Source of the DNA: Microlunatus flavus
Lineage (GTDB): Bacteria > Actinomycetota > Actinomycetes > Propionibacteriales > Propionibacteriaceae
DNA length: 64,000 nucleotides
Direction of reading: 5' to 3'
Assembly: GCF_900110855.1 (NCBI RefSeq)
Contig: NZ_FOFA01000005.1
Span: 265,615-329,614 of the forward strand
Part shown: piece after piece, positions 25,632-33,876 of the stretch
How positions within the stretch are numbered: position 1 is the stretch's first letter
Layout of the letters: each line of letters opens with the position of its first letter
The notes under the pieces: model-generated
The model's database searches: none
What the model was told of the DNA's origin: nothing
Seen by the model: only the letters and a program-made list of their open reading frames with translations
Program-made: the position numbers and the translations under genes

Positions 25632-26887
25632 CGCGGGCGGTCCGGGCCGCCGCGGTCTGCCTCCTGCCCGTCATCACCGGGCTCTGGGTGGCGGGGACCG
25701 AGTTCGGCGGACGGCTCGTGCCGTGGCGCCCGGCGATGGTCGACCTCGGCGTCTACCTCGAGGCCGCGCGCGTCCTGCTCGCCGGCGGCGACTTCTACGC
25801 CCTGGCCGGGCGGCTGCAGTTCCTCTACCCGCCGCTGGCCGCCGTCCTGTCGGTCCCGCTGACCCTGCTGCCCACCGCCGCCGTCGAGATCGGCTGGACG
25901 GTCGCCGGCGTCCTCGCGCTGCTCGCCGTCCTCCACCGGGTCGGGCTGCGGGGCTGGGTGCTCAGCCTGGCGACGACGGCGTCGCTGTTCGTCGAGCTGG
26001 TGCGCCAGACCCTCGGCTTCGGCCAGGTCGGCATCTTCCTCGTCGCGCTGGTCGTGCTCGACCTCGTACCCGGGCCCCGTGTCCTCGCCCGGCGGGTGCT
26101 GCCCGAGGGCTTCTGGACCGCGCTCGCGGCGTGCATCAAGCTCACCCCCGCCTTCTTCCTCGTCTACCTGCTGCTCGTGCGCCGTCGGCGCGCGTTCGTC
26201 ACCGCCGTCGTCTCCGCGGTCGCCCTGACCCTGCTCGCGGCCGTGGTCGCGCCGCGGCAGTCGTACGGGTTCTGGACCCGGCTCGCCCACGGCGACACCG
26301 GCCTGGGCGGCAGCATCGTCTACTTCACCAACCAGTCGGTGCTGGCCGACGTCATCCGCGTCCTCGGTTTCAGCACCGGCGCAACCCTGCTGGGGCTCGC
26401 GCTCAGCGCGGCCGTCGCCGCCCTCGGCGTCTGGGCGGCCGTGCTCTGGCACCGGCGCGGCGAGGTCGCGCTCGCCGTGATGCTGGGCGGCGTGGCCACC
26501 CTGCTGGCCTCCCCCGTTTCCTGGCTGCACCACTTCGTGTGGGTCGTGCCGCTCGCCGTCGTGCTCGTCCTCGACCTGCTGCCGCTGCCCGGCCCGGCCC
26601 GGCTGCCGCAGTGGTTCAGCGTGCTCGGGCTGCTCTTCTGCGGCTGGGTCGCGGTCGAGCCGTTCAAGAACCTGCCGAACAGCGGCGACGTCGAGCTCAC
26701 CTGGAACGCCGGGCAGAACCTGCTCGCCTCCGGCACCCTCCTGATCGGGGTCGTCTTCCTGGGCGCCGCCGTCGTCGTGGCCCGGCGCCGGACGCCGCTG
26801 GAGCTCCCCACGCCGCAGGCCGGCACGACCGTCGAGTCGAGCGCCCCACGCACGCCCGCCCCCACCCTCCGAGAGGCCCGCCCGTGA
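25628..26887 (+). CDS. GT87 family membrane glycosyltransferase
   Basis: The 419-residue polytopic protein has about nine to ten hydrophobic helices and the early acidic motif VDLGVYLEAAR typical of GT-C glycosyltransferases of the DUF2029/GT87 family. Actinobacterial members use polyprenyl-phosphate mannose to add alpha-mannose to lipoglycans or PIMs outside the membrane. The ATG overlaps the HAD stop and the TGA overlaps the next start as GTGA, so the three genes form an operon. The acceptor is unknown. Confidence 0.85.
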   Translation: MTRAVRAAAVCLLPVITGLWVAGTEFGGRLVPWRPAMVDLGVYLEAARVLLAGGDFYALAGRLQFLYPPLAAVLSVPLTLLPTAAVEIGWTVAGVLALLAVLHRVGLRGWVLSLATTASLFVELVRQTLGFGQVGIFLVALVVLDLVPGPRVLARRVLPEGFWTALAACIKLTPAFFLVYLLLVRRRRAFVTAVVSAVALTLLAAVVAPRQSYGFWTRLAHGDTGLGGSIVYFTNQSVLADVIRVLGFSTGATLLGLALSAAVAALGVWAAVLWHRRGEVALAVMLGGVATLLASPVSWLHHFVWVVPLAVVLVLDLLPLPGPARLPQWFSVLGLLFCGWVAVEPFKNLPNSGDVELTWNAGQNLLASGTLLIGVVFLGAAVVVARRRTPLELPTPQAGTTVESSAPRTPAPTLREARP

Positions 26888-27738
26888 CCGCGTACGACCA
26901 GACCCCCGGCGCCCTCCCGGAACGCGGGCGCCTGCGGCGGCTCAGCTGGATCGCCGTGCTCGTCCTCGGCGTCGCGGCGTACCTGCTCGTCCTGCGCACC
27001 CTCGTCGGCACCGAGAACCTCAACTTCGTGCCGTCGCTGCTCCTGCTGGGGTCGGTGGTCGTGCCCGCGACCGTCCTCACCTTCGCCGCGACCGGCGGGC
27101 GCCGGGTCGTCGTCGGCGCCGGCCTGCTCGCGCTCGTCGCGATCATCGGCGGCATCATCGGCACCGTCGCCGCCGGCACCCTCGAGTACGACACGCTGCG
27201 CCGCCTCGGCGCCCTGCCGATGTTCTTCGTCGGCCTCATCGAGGAGAGCGCCAAGCTCGTCGTCCCACTGATCGTCGTGCTCCTCGTGCGCCGCTACCGC
27301 AACCCGGCCGCCGGCGTCGTCGTCGGCGTCGCCAGCGGCATGGGCTTCGCCACGCTCGAGACGATGGGCTACGGCTTCAACGCGCTCATCCAGAGCCGCA
27401 GCCTCGCCGCCCTCGACTCCACGCTGCTGCTGCGCGCGCTGCTCTCCCCCGCGGGCCACGTCGCCTGGACCGGCGTCACTGCGGCGGCGCTGTTCGCTAT
27501 CCCCGCCTCCGCCCACACGGGGAAGGCGGTCCTGCGGTTCGTGGGGACGTTCGTCGGCGCCGTCCTCCTGCACACGGCCTGGGACGGTTCCAACAACCTG
27601 ATCGTCCACGTCCTCGTCGCCGTGGTCAGCGTCGGCGGCCTCCTGGTCGTCATCCACCGCACCCGCCGCACGCTCCCGACCGCCGAGCACCCCTACGGCC
27701 AGCCCGTCTCGGTAGCATCAGCGCCGCAGGGGCGATAG
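26884..27738 (+). CDS. PrsW-type intramembrane protease
   Basis: The 284-residue protein has seven to eight hydrophobic segments and PrsW-family motifs: EESAKL (about residue 122), GFATLE (about 159), a His in GHVAWTG and a second in HTAWDGSNN. In Bacillus PrsW cleaves an anti-sigma factor; the target here is unknown. The GTG at 26884 overlaps the GT87 stop. Oddly, the last ten bases of the gene, including its TAG, lie inside the tRNA gene that follows, so the stop codon is supplied by the tRNA sequence. Confidence 0.88.
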   Translation: MTAYDQTPGALPERGRLRRLSWIAVLVLGVAAYLLVLRTLVGTENLNFVPSLLLLGSVVVPATVLTFAATGGRRVVVGAGLLALVAIIGGIIGTVAAGTLEYDTLRRLGALPMFFVGLIEESAKLVVPLIVVLLVRRYRNPAAGVVVGVASGMGFATLETMGYGFNALIQSRSLAALDSTLLLRALLSPAGHVAWTGVTAAALFAIPASAHTGKAVLRFVGTFVGAVLLHTAWDGSNNLIVHVLVAVVSVGGLLVVIHRTRRTLPTAEHPYGQPVSVASAPQGR

Positions 27739-27802
27739 CTCAGCCGGTCAGAGCAAGGGACTCATAATCCTTCGGTCGTGGGTTCAAGCCCCACTCGCCC
27801 CA
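27729..27802 (+). tRNA. tRNA with CAU anticodon (elongator Met or lysidine-type Ile)
   Basis: The sequence folds into a full cloverleaf: acceptor GGGGCGA/TCGCCCC, D stem GCTC/GAGC, anticodon stem AGGGA/TCCTT with loop CTCATAA, and T stem GTGGG/CCCAC with loop TTCAAGC. The anticodon is CAT. CCA is not encoded. From sequence alone I cannot decide between elongator Met and tRNA-Ile2, which is also CAU before lysidine modification; it lacks the features of an initiator. The 3' two thirds form the attachment site of a 36-kb island. Confidence 0.95.
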
Positions 27803-27803
27803 C
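27755..27803 (+). other. attL: left copy of the 49-bp core
   Basis: This copy runs from the anticodon stem to the base after the discriminator of the intact tRNA gene. Integration here keeps the tRNA functional because the element carries the same 3' sequence. The identity with 63594-63642 is complete over all 49 bases and stops on both sides. Confidence 0.93.
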
Positions 27804-28328
27804 ACACTCACCCTGCATCTCCCCTCGTCAGGAGCAAGTTTACGCATCAGACGGGACCAAACGATGCTGATCGGTGCTGTGCAAACCCTTGTGCGAAAGC
27901 AGGGTGGAAGGCCTGCGTGTGCGAACGGACGTGCGAGACGGCGGCTTGCTGCCCGTGCGTGCTGCGGGACGGCCGACTTCGCTACCAGGCACCGACTCCA
28001 CTGGCGCCCGACGGCAAGGCACAACTACTTGCACCCCGGCACAGGGGCGGGCTCGTACTGTGCTGTGTGCAGTTGCGTCCATTTGGCAGGGACAGTTGCA
28101 GCCTGCCAACAGTTTCTTCCGTGCCAAGTGTTTCGTGATGACGCCAGTTGCAGCATGCCAAAGGTTGCGCGGGTGCCAAGGCCGTGGGGCCTCCCGGAAC
28201 TGCCTCAGCCGCACCGGTGTCTGTCCCTGCTCTCCTCAGGGCCGGGGACCGCACGTCCACCTCTAGCTCGGCAGCAGCGACCACACCTTCCGAGCCGCAC
28301 CTGGGCAAGGTGTGCTCGACTGCTTCTC
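27804..28328. other. Left end of island, no supported gene
   Basis: No reading frame here has convincing codon structure or a ribosome-binding site. It is less GC-rich than the chromosome. A 17-bp near-perfect direct repeat, CAGTTGCAGC(C/A)TGCCAA, occurs at 28093-28109 and 28145-28161, 52 bases apart, and could be a protein-binding site for recombination or transcription. Confidence 0.45.
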
Positions 28329-28940
28329 ATGGTTGGAGAGGTTGCCTGGGACGACGTGTGGCGAGCGACCGCCAAGCAGCTCGACCAGTACCGCGGCGCC
28401 GGGTTGGAGAACCTGCTCACCGAGGATGTCGTCAGATTTGCCACGATCCAGCAACTGGTGGCCGCGGGGGTCGCCCCCACGAGGCTGGAGGCCGAGTGGC
28501 GCCGACCCGGCGTACCGGACGCTGTCGACCTCGTCGTCTCTGGTCCTGACTTCGCGGCCGTCGAGTTCAAGTACCCGCGCGAGCCGCGCGAGACGAACGC
28601 GGCCTGGACACAGCACTTGGGCGAGGCGCTGAAGGACTTCTACCGCCTCGCCCACATGCCCAAGCAGTTCACGTCGCTGTGGTGCGTTCAGCTCCTCTCC
28701 GAGCGGATGCGGCGCTACCTCGACGGGGTGGCCGACCGCCACGGCGTCCGCTTTGGGCTGGCACCCGGTGAGGAGACGGTGCTCGATCCAGCCCGCGTAC
28801 AAGCGCTACCAGCGACGGCCCACAGAGGCCTCGCCCGCTGGCAGGCGAGCCTGCCGACGGTCGAGGCCCGCTGCTCGGCAGCGCACCAGATCGGCAAGGA
28901 CCTTCTGCTCGTCGTCCACTCAGTGACCCCCCATCCCTGA
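28329..28940 (+). CDS. PD-(D/E)XK nuclease-like protein
   Basis: The ~203-residue protein has a plausible PD-(D/E)XK fold: a helix with Glu (GLENLLTEDVVRFA), then an Asp in DAVDLVV, then the strand motif VEFKYP (E-x-K), followed by a Lys/Trp-rich helix. These are the catalytic landmarks of restriction-type nucleases. I do not recognise a named family. The start is uncertain: ATG at 28329 precedes the conserved part but lacks a clear ribosome-binding site. It converges with the nuclease-helicase gene 63 bases away; being first in the island, a restriction-like role is a reasonable guess. Confidence 0.65.
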   Translation: MVGEVAWDDVWRATAKQLDQYRGAGLENLLTEDVVRFATIQQLVAAGVAPTRLEAEWRRPGVPDAVDLVVSGPDFAAVEFKYPREPRETNAAWTQHLGEALKDFYRLAHMPKQFTSLWCVQLLSERMRRYLDGVADRHGVRFGLAPGEETVLDPARVQALPATAHRGLARWQASLPTVEARCSAAHQIGKDLLLVVHSVTPHP

Positions 28941-29003
28941 GCCGCAGCCTGGTCGAGCCGCGACGCGACCCAACCAGTAGCCGCAGGCACACGAGAGCCG
29001 GCG

Positions 29004-32000
29004 TCAGAGAATGTCCTCCCAGGGTTCGTCGGGCTCGGTCTCCGCGAGCGCGTCCTCCTCAGCCTTCGCTTCCTGCTCGGCAGCGATGCGAGCCTCCACG
29101 ACGTCGGCGAGAGCCCAGAAGAAGCCTCGGGGCTGAGCCTCGTCCAGGCACTCCCTTGCGATACGCGCTACCTGGGTCCGGTCGGCGCCATCTCGAACGA
29201 GCGGACAGAGCTCGGCGTCGAATACGCCGTAGCGAAGCCTGCTCGGGGCGAGCCTGCTGTGGGCCGACTCGCGGAGCCCCAGGTCGCTGCCAAGCGCGGC
29301 GATGACCTCGAACGATCCGGTGAGCGACCACACGAGCAGGGTCTCGAGGTGCTGCGTCTTCACGGCTGCCCACGCCTCGGGGTAGGCCTGGTCGATGTCG
29401 GCCTCGCTCGTGCCGGCGACCCACGACGTCAGAGCAGCCTGAAGTGCGGCCGGCTCGACCTCCCGGAGGTCCTCCAGCTCCTGGAGGTTGGCCACGCACG
29501 CCGAGATGAGCCAGAACAGGAGGCGGTCGTGGTCGGCCGGGTCAGGCTGCTCGGCTTGAAGGACGGGAACGATGGCGTCCAGGTTGGCAGCGATGGCGTC
29601 GCGGAGCCGCAGGCAGCCCTCCAGCTTCAAGCCGGACCGGTACACGGCGGCGCGTAGCGCAGGGTCAGGCACTCTGTGAGCGACCTGCTGGACGTAGCCA
29701 GCTCCGTTGGTCAAGGTGGTCTGCTGTAGCTGCGGAGCGGAGGTCGCGGACCAGTAGCTCCGCTGCAGCGCCTCTTCCAGCGCCCGTCTGAGGTCTCCAT
29801 CGACCGCTGCCGACTCGGCGAGCGCCTCGATCGTGAGGGCGTCGATGATGTCCTTCTCGGCGGGAAGCATCTGCTGTGGCGCTTGGTGCCTCAGAACCAT
29901 CAGCGCTTCGGTGAGGGCGGTCCGCGTTGGCGGAAGGTCCTGCCGCATCGCTCGCCGCCACTTGCGGGCCTGGACGTGATCCGAGGTCATGACGACGAGA
30001 CGGCCGCTGACGAAACGGCCTGCCCTACCCGCGCGCCCTTCGAGGTTGCGCAGCCGGGCGATGTCAGGTCGCTGTTCCGGGGTCCTTGGCGGGTACGCGG
30101 CGATGACGGTGCGGGCCGGGAAGTCCACGCCCTCCAGCAACGTGGAGGTGCAGACGATGCACCTGAGAAGGCCTCGCCGGGCAGCGGACTCGATTGCTCG
30201 ACGGACGTCGCGGTGCACGTCGGCGTGGTGGAGGCCGAAGCCGTTTCGGAGCGCAGCGGCCTCTGCGGGGTGCAGCACCTCGATCGAGGCTGCGAGCTCC
30301 GTCAGCGTGGGGTGCGGAGTGCTCAGCGGGGCCGCGCTTGCTGAGATCGTGTTGAAGAGGCCCAGCGCGCGGGACTTGAGGTCGGTGAAGACGACTACTA
30401 GCCCCTCTGACGTCCACTTCTCGACGAGCCCAGCAGCCTCGTGCTTCCTGTCGCGGATCCAACCGTCGCCCTTCGACTTGTCGCTCGGCTTGAGCGTGAA
30501 GACCTCGACGGGGTCCGACCCTTCGGGCCAGAGGTATGCGGTAAGGGCGCGAGTCGGGCTGGTGCCCGGGAGGCCGCGGATGTAGACGTGACGCTCTAGC
30601 CAGGCGGGGTGCCAGTCGGACTCCAGAGCGTCGCCGTTGATCCAGTTCGCGATGGCCTCGACGTCGGAGAACTGGCTGGCCAGGAGGACCACGCGGATGT
30701 CGCGCCGCAAGGCCTTGGCGATGAGGAGCTCGAGGGTGGCGCCGCGGGGTCCGTTGTCCACGTGCTGCGCCTCGTCGACGACGAGCAGCTTGATGTTCTG
30801 AAGATCGATGCCGCCGTCGTCGGTCATCGCCCGTCGCCAGTCGAGGTCGAGTCGCTCGGGAGTCACGACGGCGACCCCCGGGCCGTCCAGGACGCCTCCA
30901 GCGGAGGGGAGGTCGGTGTCGTAGTCCAGGCCGCCTTGGGAGGACCGGACGCTGACGTCGTCGGGCAGTCCGTCTCGTAGGTCGCGGAACAGCTGGCCGA
31001 CGAGGGCGCGTGTGGGGGCGACGACCGCGACGACCCCGTCAGGGTGGCGGTCGATGGTGTCTGCGGCGACGAGCTGCATGAGGGTGGTCTTGCCAGCGCT
31101 CGTGGGCATCTTGATGGCCAGAGACCTCTGCGTCGGGTCGAGGAGGCCGCCACGGAGGGCTTCGGCCTGGGATGGCCAGAAGGCATGGCGGCCGTATCGG
31201 CGCATGTAGCTGACCACGTGCTGTACGGCGACGCCGGTGGCGCCCTTCGCCTCGGTCATGGTCTGCGGATGCCGCTCCAGTCGGTGCAGGAGTGCGGCTG
31301 CAACGTGCCGAGCCGCCTCCATCAGGGCCCCGTCAGCGGTCGTTGTGTCGAGAACTTCGCGCAGCTTGCCGGGGGGCGCGCTGAGGTTCAGGACGTTGCG
31401 AGCGGCGTCGGCGAAGCCCGCGAGGGAGCGACCCTTCAGGGTTGTCCGGGCACCTGAGAGTGCGCCGGTCAGGAGCTGGGCGAGGCCACGGACGTCAGGA
31501 TCCGGGTCTGTGGCAGCCGCCCCAGCGCGAGCGAGTGCGATGCCGTCTTCGTTGGCCAAGTACCACAGGCTCGACTCGAGGACGGTGTGCAGAGGCGTAG
31601 GTACGGCGGTGCTCGCCAGCTGAGCCGGCATATCGCGGCTGAGCAGGCCGGAGATGCCGGCCTTGGCGCCTGGCCGAACCAGAGTCGAGGCCCCGCCAGT
31701 CAAGTCTGCGTAGGTGAGGCGCGCCGCCGCGTCGAAGATGCGGTCGCGAGTGTCATCGAGATTTGGGACCAGGACGACGTGCAGCTCTGTGATGGGTGGG
31801 GTGCCGGTCCAGTGCTCGTCGATCTTGAACGCAGGTAGCCGGTCCTCTCCGACCACGGCGACCGCGTGACGTAGGTGCGGCGCCAGGGGTGCGTCGGGGT
31901 CGATGAGTCGGCCCAGGTGCTGAGCCGCCGACAGCGCGAAGTTCCGTGCGTGGTCAGGGTGGGCGCGCATGAGCCGCACACCGGCGGCCCAAGCCTGGGC

Positions 32001-32702
32001 CAGGTACTCGTCTGTGACGACCTGGGCACTGTCGTCGAGAGCGGTGAGCACATTCGAGGGCCAGCCGATGGAGCGGCACTTCGCCTCGACCACGACGGGC
32101 TTCGGCTTCTCGCCGTGGCTGAGGGTGAGGCCCATCGTGTCGGGGCCCTGAATGGTCGCGTTGGCGACAGGCTTTCCCTGCAGCTTGCTGTAGGGCACTG
32201 TGCGACCCATCCGGGTGCTGTAGATGCCTGCCGCGATCATCTCGCCGAAGTCACCCTTGCGAACGCTGTCGTAGGTCGGGACCGTGGGGCCCACGCTGGC
32301 GTTGGGGTAGGCAAGGCGCTCGTCGTCCGGGAGGTAGGCGCGTCCGACGGCGACAGCGAGGGTGGCGATGTCGCGCGGGGTCACGTCGAGCGTCCATCTG
32401 AAGACGGTCAGTTGCCCGTCGCACGTCAGCTCGGGCCGTGCGGTTGCGCGGAGCTTGGCGCCGAACGCCGTTGTCACGGGTGCCGGGGGGTCCGACGACG
32501 AGCCGTCGAACTTGGTGTCGCGGGCATAGCTCTCCTGGTCGGATGGTCTCCAAGACGGTGCTTCGGCAGGTCTGCTGCGCACAGGGCCCGGAGTCCCCGA
32601 AGGTACGGGACGCCACCACACCTCGAGCTGCCGTGAGGGAGTGTCGGGCGGACGGACCACCCACGCCCCACCATGACCTCTTCCGGTGCGGGCCGAGTTC
32701 AA
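29004..32702 (-). CDS. Nuclease-helicase fusion, Hachiman-like (HamA + HamB in one chain)
   Basis: This 1200-residue protein joins two domains. The N-terminal part (about residues 150-260) has GDFGEM, GPDTMGLTL and VVVEAKCRS, with Glu206 and Lys208 forming an E-x-K as in the DUF1837/HamA nuclease. The rest is a superfamily 2 helicase: Walker A MPTSAGKT (Lys538), VAPTRALV, VDEAQH, LLAS, and CTSTLLEGVDFPA with NLEGRAGRAGRF, as in Ski2-like and HamB helicases. Hachiman normally uses two genes; HamB senses damaged DNA and frees HamA to degrade it. The start is uncertain: TTG at 32702 is the furthest possible, GTG at 32477 is likelier because the first 75 residues look non-coding. The Hachiman call is an inference. 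Confidence 0.75.
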   Translation of the reverse strand: MNSARTGRGHGGAWVVRPPDTPSRQLEVWWRPVPSGTPGPVRSRPAEAPSWRPSDQESYARDTKFDGSSSDPPAPVTTAFGAKLRATARPELTCDGQLTVFRWTLDVTPRDIATLAVAVGRAYLPDDERLAYPNASVGPTVPTYDSVRKGDFGEMIAAGIYSTRMGRTVPYSKLQGKPVANATIQGPDTMGLTLSHGEKPKPVVVEAKCRSIGWPSNVLTALDDSAQVVTDEYLAQAWAAGVRLMRAHPDHARNFALSAAQHLGRLIDPDAPLAPHLRHAVAVVGEDRLPAFKIDEHWTGTPPITELHVVLVPNLDDTRDRIFDAAARLTYADLTGGASTLVRPGAKAGISGLLSRDMPAQLASTAVPTPLHTVLESSLWYLANEDGIALARAGAAATDPDPDVRGLAQLLTGALSGARTTLKGRSLAGFADAARNVLNLSAPPGKLREVLDTTTADGALMEAARHVAAALLHRLERHPQTMTEAKGATGVAVQHVVSYMRRYGRHAFWPSQAEALRGGLLDPTQRSLAIKMPTSAGKTTLMQLVAADTIDRHPDGVVAVVAPTRALVGQLFRDLRDGLPDDVSVRSSQGGLDYDTDLPSAGGVLDGPGVAVVTPERLDLDWRRAMTDDGGIDLQNIKLLVVDEAQHVDNGPRGATLELLIAKALRRDIRVVLLASQFSDVEAIANWINGDALESDWHPAWLERHVYIRGLPGTSPTRALTAYLWPEGSDPVEVFTLKPSDKSKGDGWIRDRKHEAAGLVEKWTSEGLVVVFTDLKSRALGLFNTISASAAPLSTPHPTLTELAASIEVLHPAEAAALRNGFGLHHADVHRDVRRAIESAARRGLLRCIVCTSTLLEGVDFPARTVIAAYPPRTPEQRPDIARLRNLEGRAGRAGRFVSGRLVVMTSDHVQARKWRRAMRQDLPPTRTALTEALMVLRHQAPQQMLPAEKDIIDALTIEALAESAAVDGDLRRALEEALQRSYWSATSAPQLQQTTLTNGAGYVQQVAHRVPDPALRAAVYRSGLKLEGCLRLRDAIAANLDAIVPVLQAEQPDPADHDRLLFWLISACVANLQELEDLREVEPAALQAALTSWVAGTSEADIDQAYPEAWAAVKTQHLETLLVWSLTGSFEVIAALGSDLGLRESAHSRLAPSRLRYGVFDAELCPLVRDGADRTQVARIARECLDEAQPRGFFWALADVVEARIAAEQEAKAEEDALAETEPDEPWEDIL

Positions 32703-32876
32703 GATCAGACCGTCGATAAGAAGGCTATTGGGGTCCTGCCGGCATCAAAACTGACCCGTGACCGTCGTGGCCTCCGGGTCCGTGCACGGCGCACCCGGAG
32801 CGCTTCCTCGTCCAGCGCGGTGGCTGACGGCAGGTGTCGGTGCCGGAGGCGACACTGACGTGGAGAAGGAGGCCCC

Positions 32877-33701
32877 GTGCCCGAACCGTCCAAACCGCCC
32901 ATGCCCGTCTTCGACGTGCAGCTCACTGAGGCGGTCAGCAACATCCTCGCCGCAACCGACCGCCCTGGCCTGACCAAGGGCGAGTTGATCTCGGCGCTGC
33001 GTCCGGCACGGCTCGAGTGGGAGGACGGCGAGAACAAGCGCGCCGCGCTGCTGCGCCTGCTCCACAACGCGCAGGTGCGCCGCGGCCGCGGGGACACGCT
33101 CGTCGTGTTCGTCAACGCCGCGCTGAACCCCTCGCGTTACGTCAACGACCACGCCCGCTTCGACCGCCTCCGCGGACAGCTGAACGAGCTGCTCAGCCTC
33201 TACGGGTTCAAGATCACCGAGCAGGGCAAGTTCGCTCGAGGGCAGCAGGCGGCCACCCTGAGCGAAGCCGCCCGTCTCTCCGGCGAGCTGGTCAGCGAGC
33301 TCCGGCGCCGCGGGTGCCACCAGCTCCTGCTCACCTACTGCGGCGAAGAGCTCGTCCGCAAGTCGCTGTTCCACGCCATCAGCGAGGCGTCGAAGAGCAT
33401 CCCCGACCGCATCCGGCGGCACACCGGTCTCGGTGAGGACGGCGAGGACCTGTACGGACGTGTCTTCGGCACCAAGACCGTCGCACCCCTCATCACCGTT
33501 ACCGCCATGAGCAACGACTCCGAGACCAGCGAGCACCGCGGCTTCAAGAACCTGCTGACCGGTATCCATGGGCACTACCGCAACCCTCGGGCCCACGCCA
33601 CGCGGCTCGGTTCGAGCGAGGAGCACAACGACTTCTTCGACGCGTTCGCTCTCTTCTCCTACGTCCACAGGCGGCTGGACCAAGCAGGCGTGCGGCCCTG
33701 A
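32877..33701 (+). CDS. TIGR02391 / Ymh family protein, HEPN-like
   Basis: The 274-residue protein matches the Ymh (TIGR02391) family, recognised by its C-terminal core SEHRGFKNLLTGIHGHYRNPRAH. RNPRAH (Arg235-x4-His240) has the form of the HEPN ribonuclease motif. HEPN-like proteins in defence loci often cleave RNA and arrest growth, so an abortive-infection role is plausible but unproven. AAGGAGG ahead of the GTG at 32877 fixes the start. It is divergent from the nuclease-helicase gene and lies upstream of the CBASS genes, separated from them by a hairpin. Confidence 0.78.
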   Translation: MPEPSKPPMPVFDVQLTEAVSNILAATDRPGLTKGELISALRPARLEWEDGENKRAALLRLLHNAQVRRGRGDTLVVFVNAALNPSRYVNDHARFDRLRGQLNELLSLYGFKITEQGKFARGQQAATLSEAARLSGELVSELRRRGCHQLLLTYCGEELVRKSLFHAISEASKSIPDRIRRHTGLGEDGEDLYGRVFGTKTVAPLITVTAMSNDSETSEHRGFKNLLTGIHGHYRNPRAHATRLGSSEEHNDFFDAFALFSYVHRRLDQAGVRP

Positions 33702-33777
33702 GCCCCACCTGGCCGGGACCTGCGACGCACGCCCTGTTGGCTCGCGCAAGCACTGAGCAAGCCGGCCCACTCTGCAG

Positions 33778-33808
33778 CCTGCTCGCGCACACCTGGCGCG
33801 CGAGCAGG
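33778..33808 (+). terminator. Hairpin terminator after the Ymh gene
   Basis: A perfect 11-bp inverted repeat (CCTGCTCGCGC, 33778-33788, with its complement at 33798-33808 and a 9-nt loop) lies between the Ymh and CBASS genes. There is no T tract. It suggests that the CBASS genes have their own promoter in 33809-33876. Confidence 0.6.
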
Positions 33809-33876
33809 TGGACCTGTCAGTGGGCCTCGGTACGGTCCGAAGGGACTCGGACGACGCGGCAGGAAGGAGCTAGACC

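Noticed and set aside
27840..28308. Several 100-130-codon frames on both strands in the left end of the island
   Set aside because: Cys/Arg/Pro-rich content, overlapping each other, no ribosome-binding sites and no domain.
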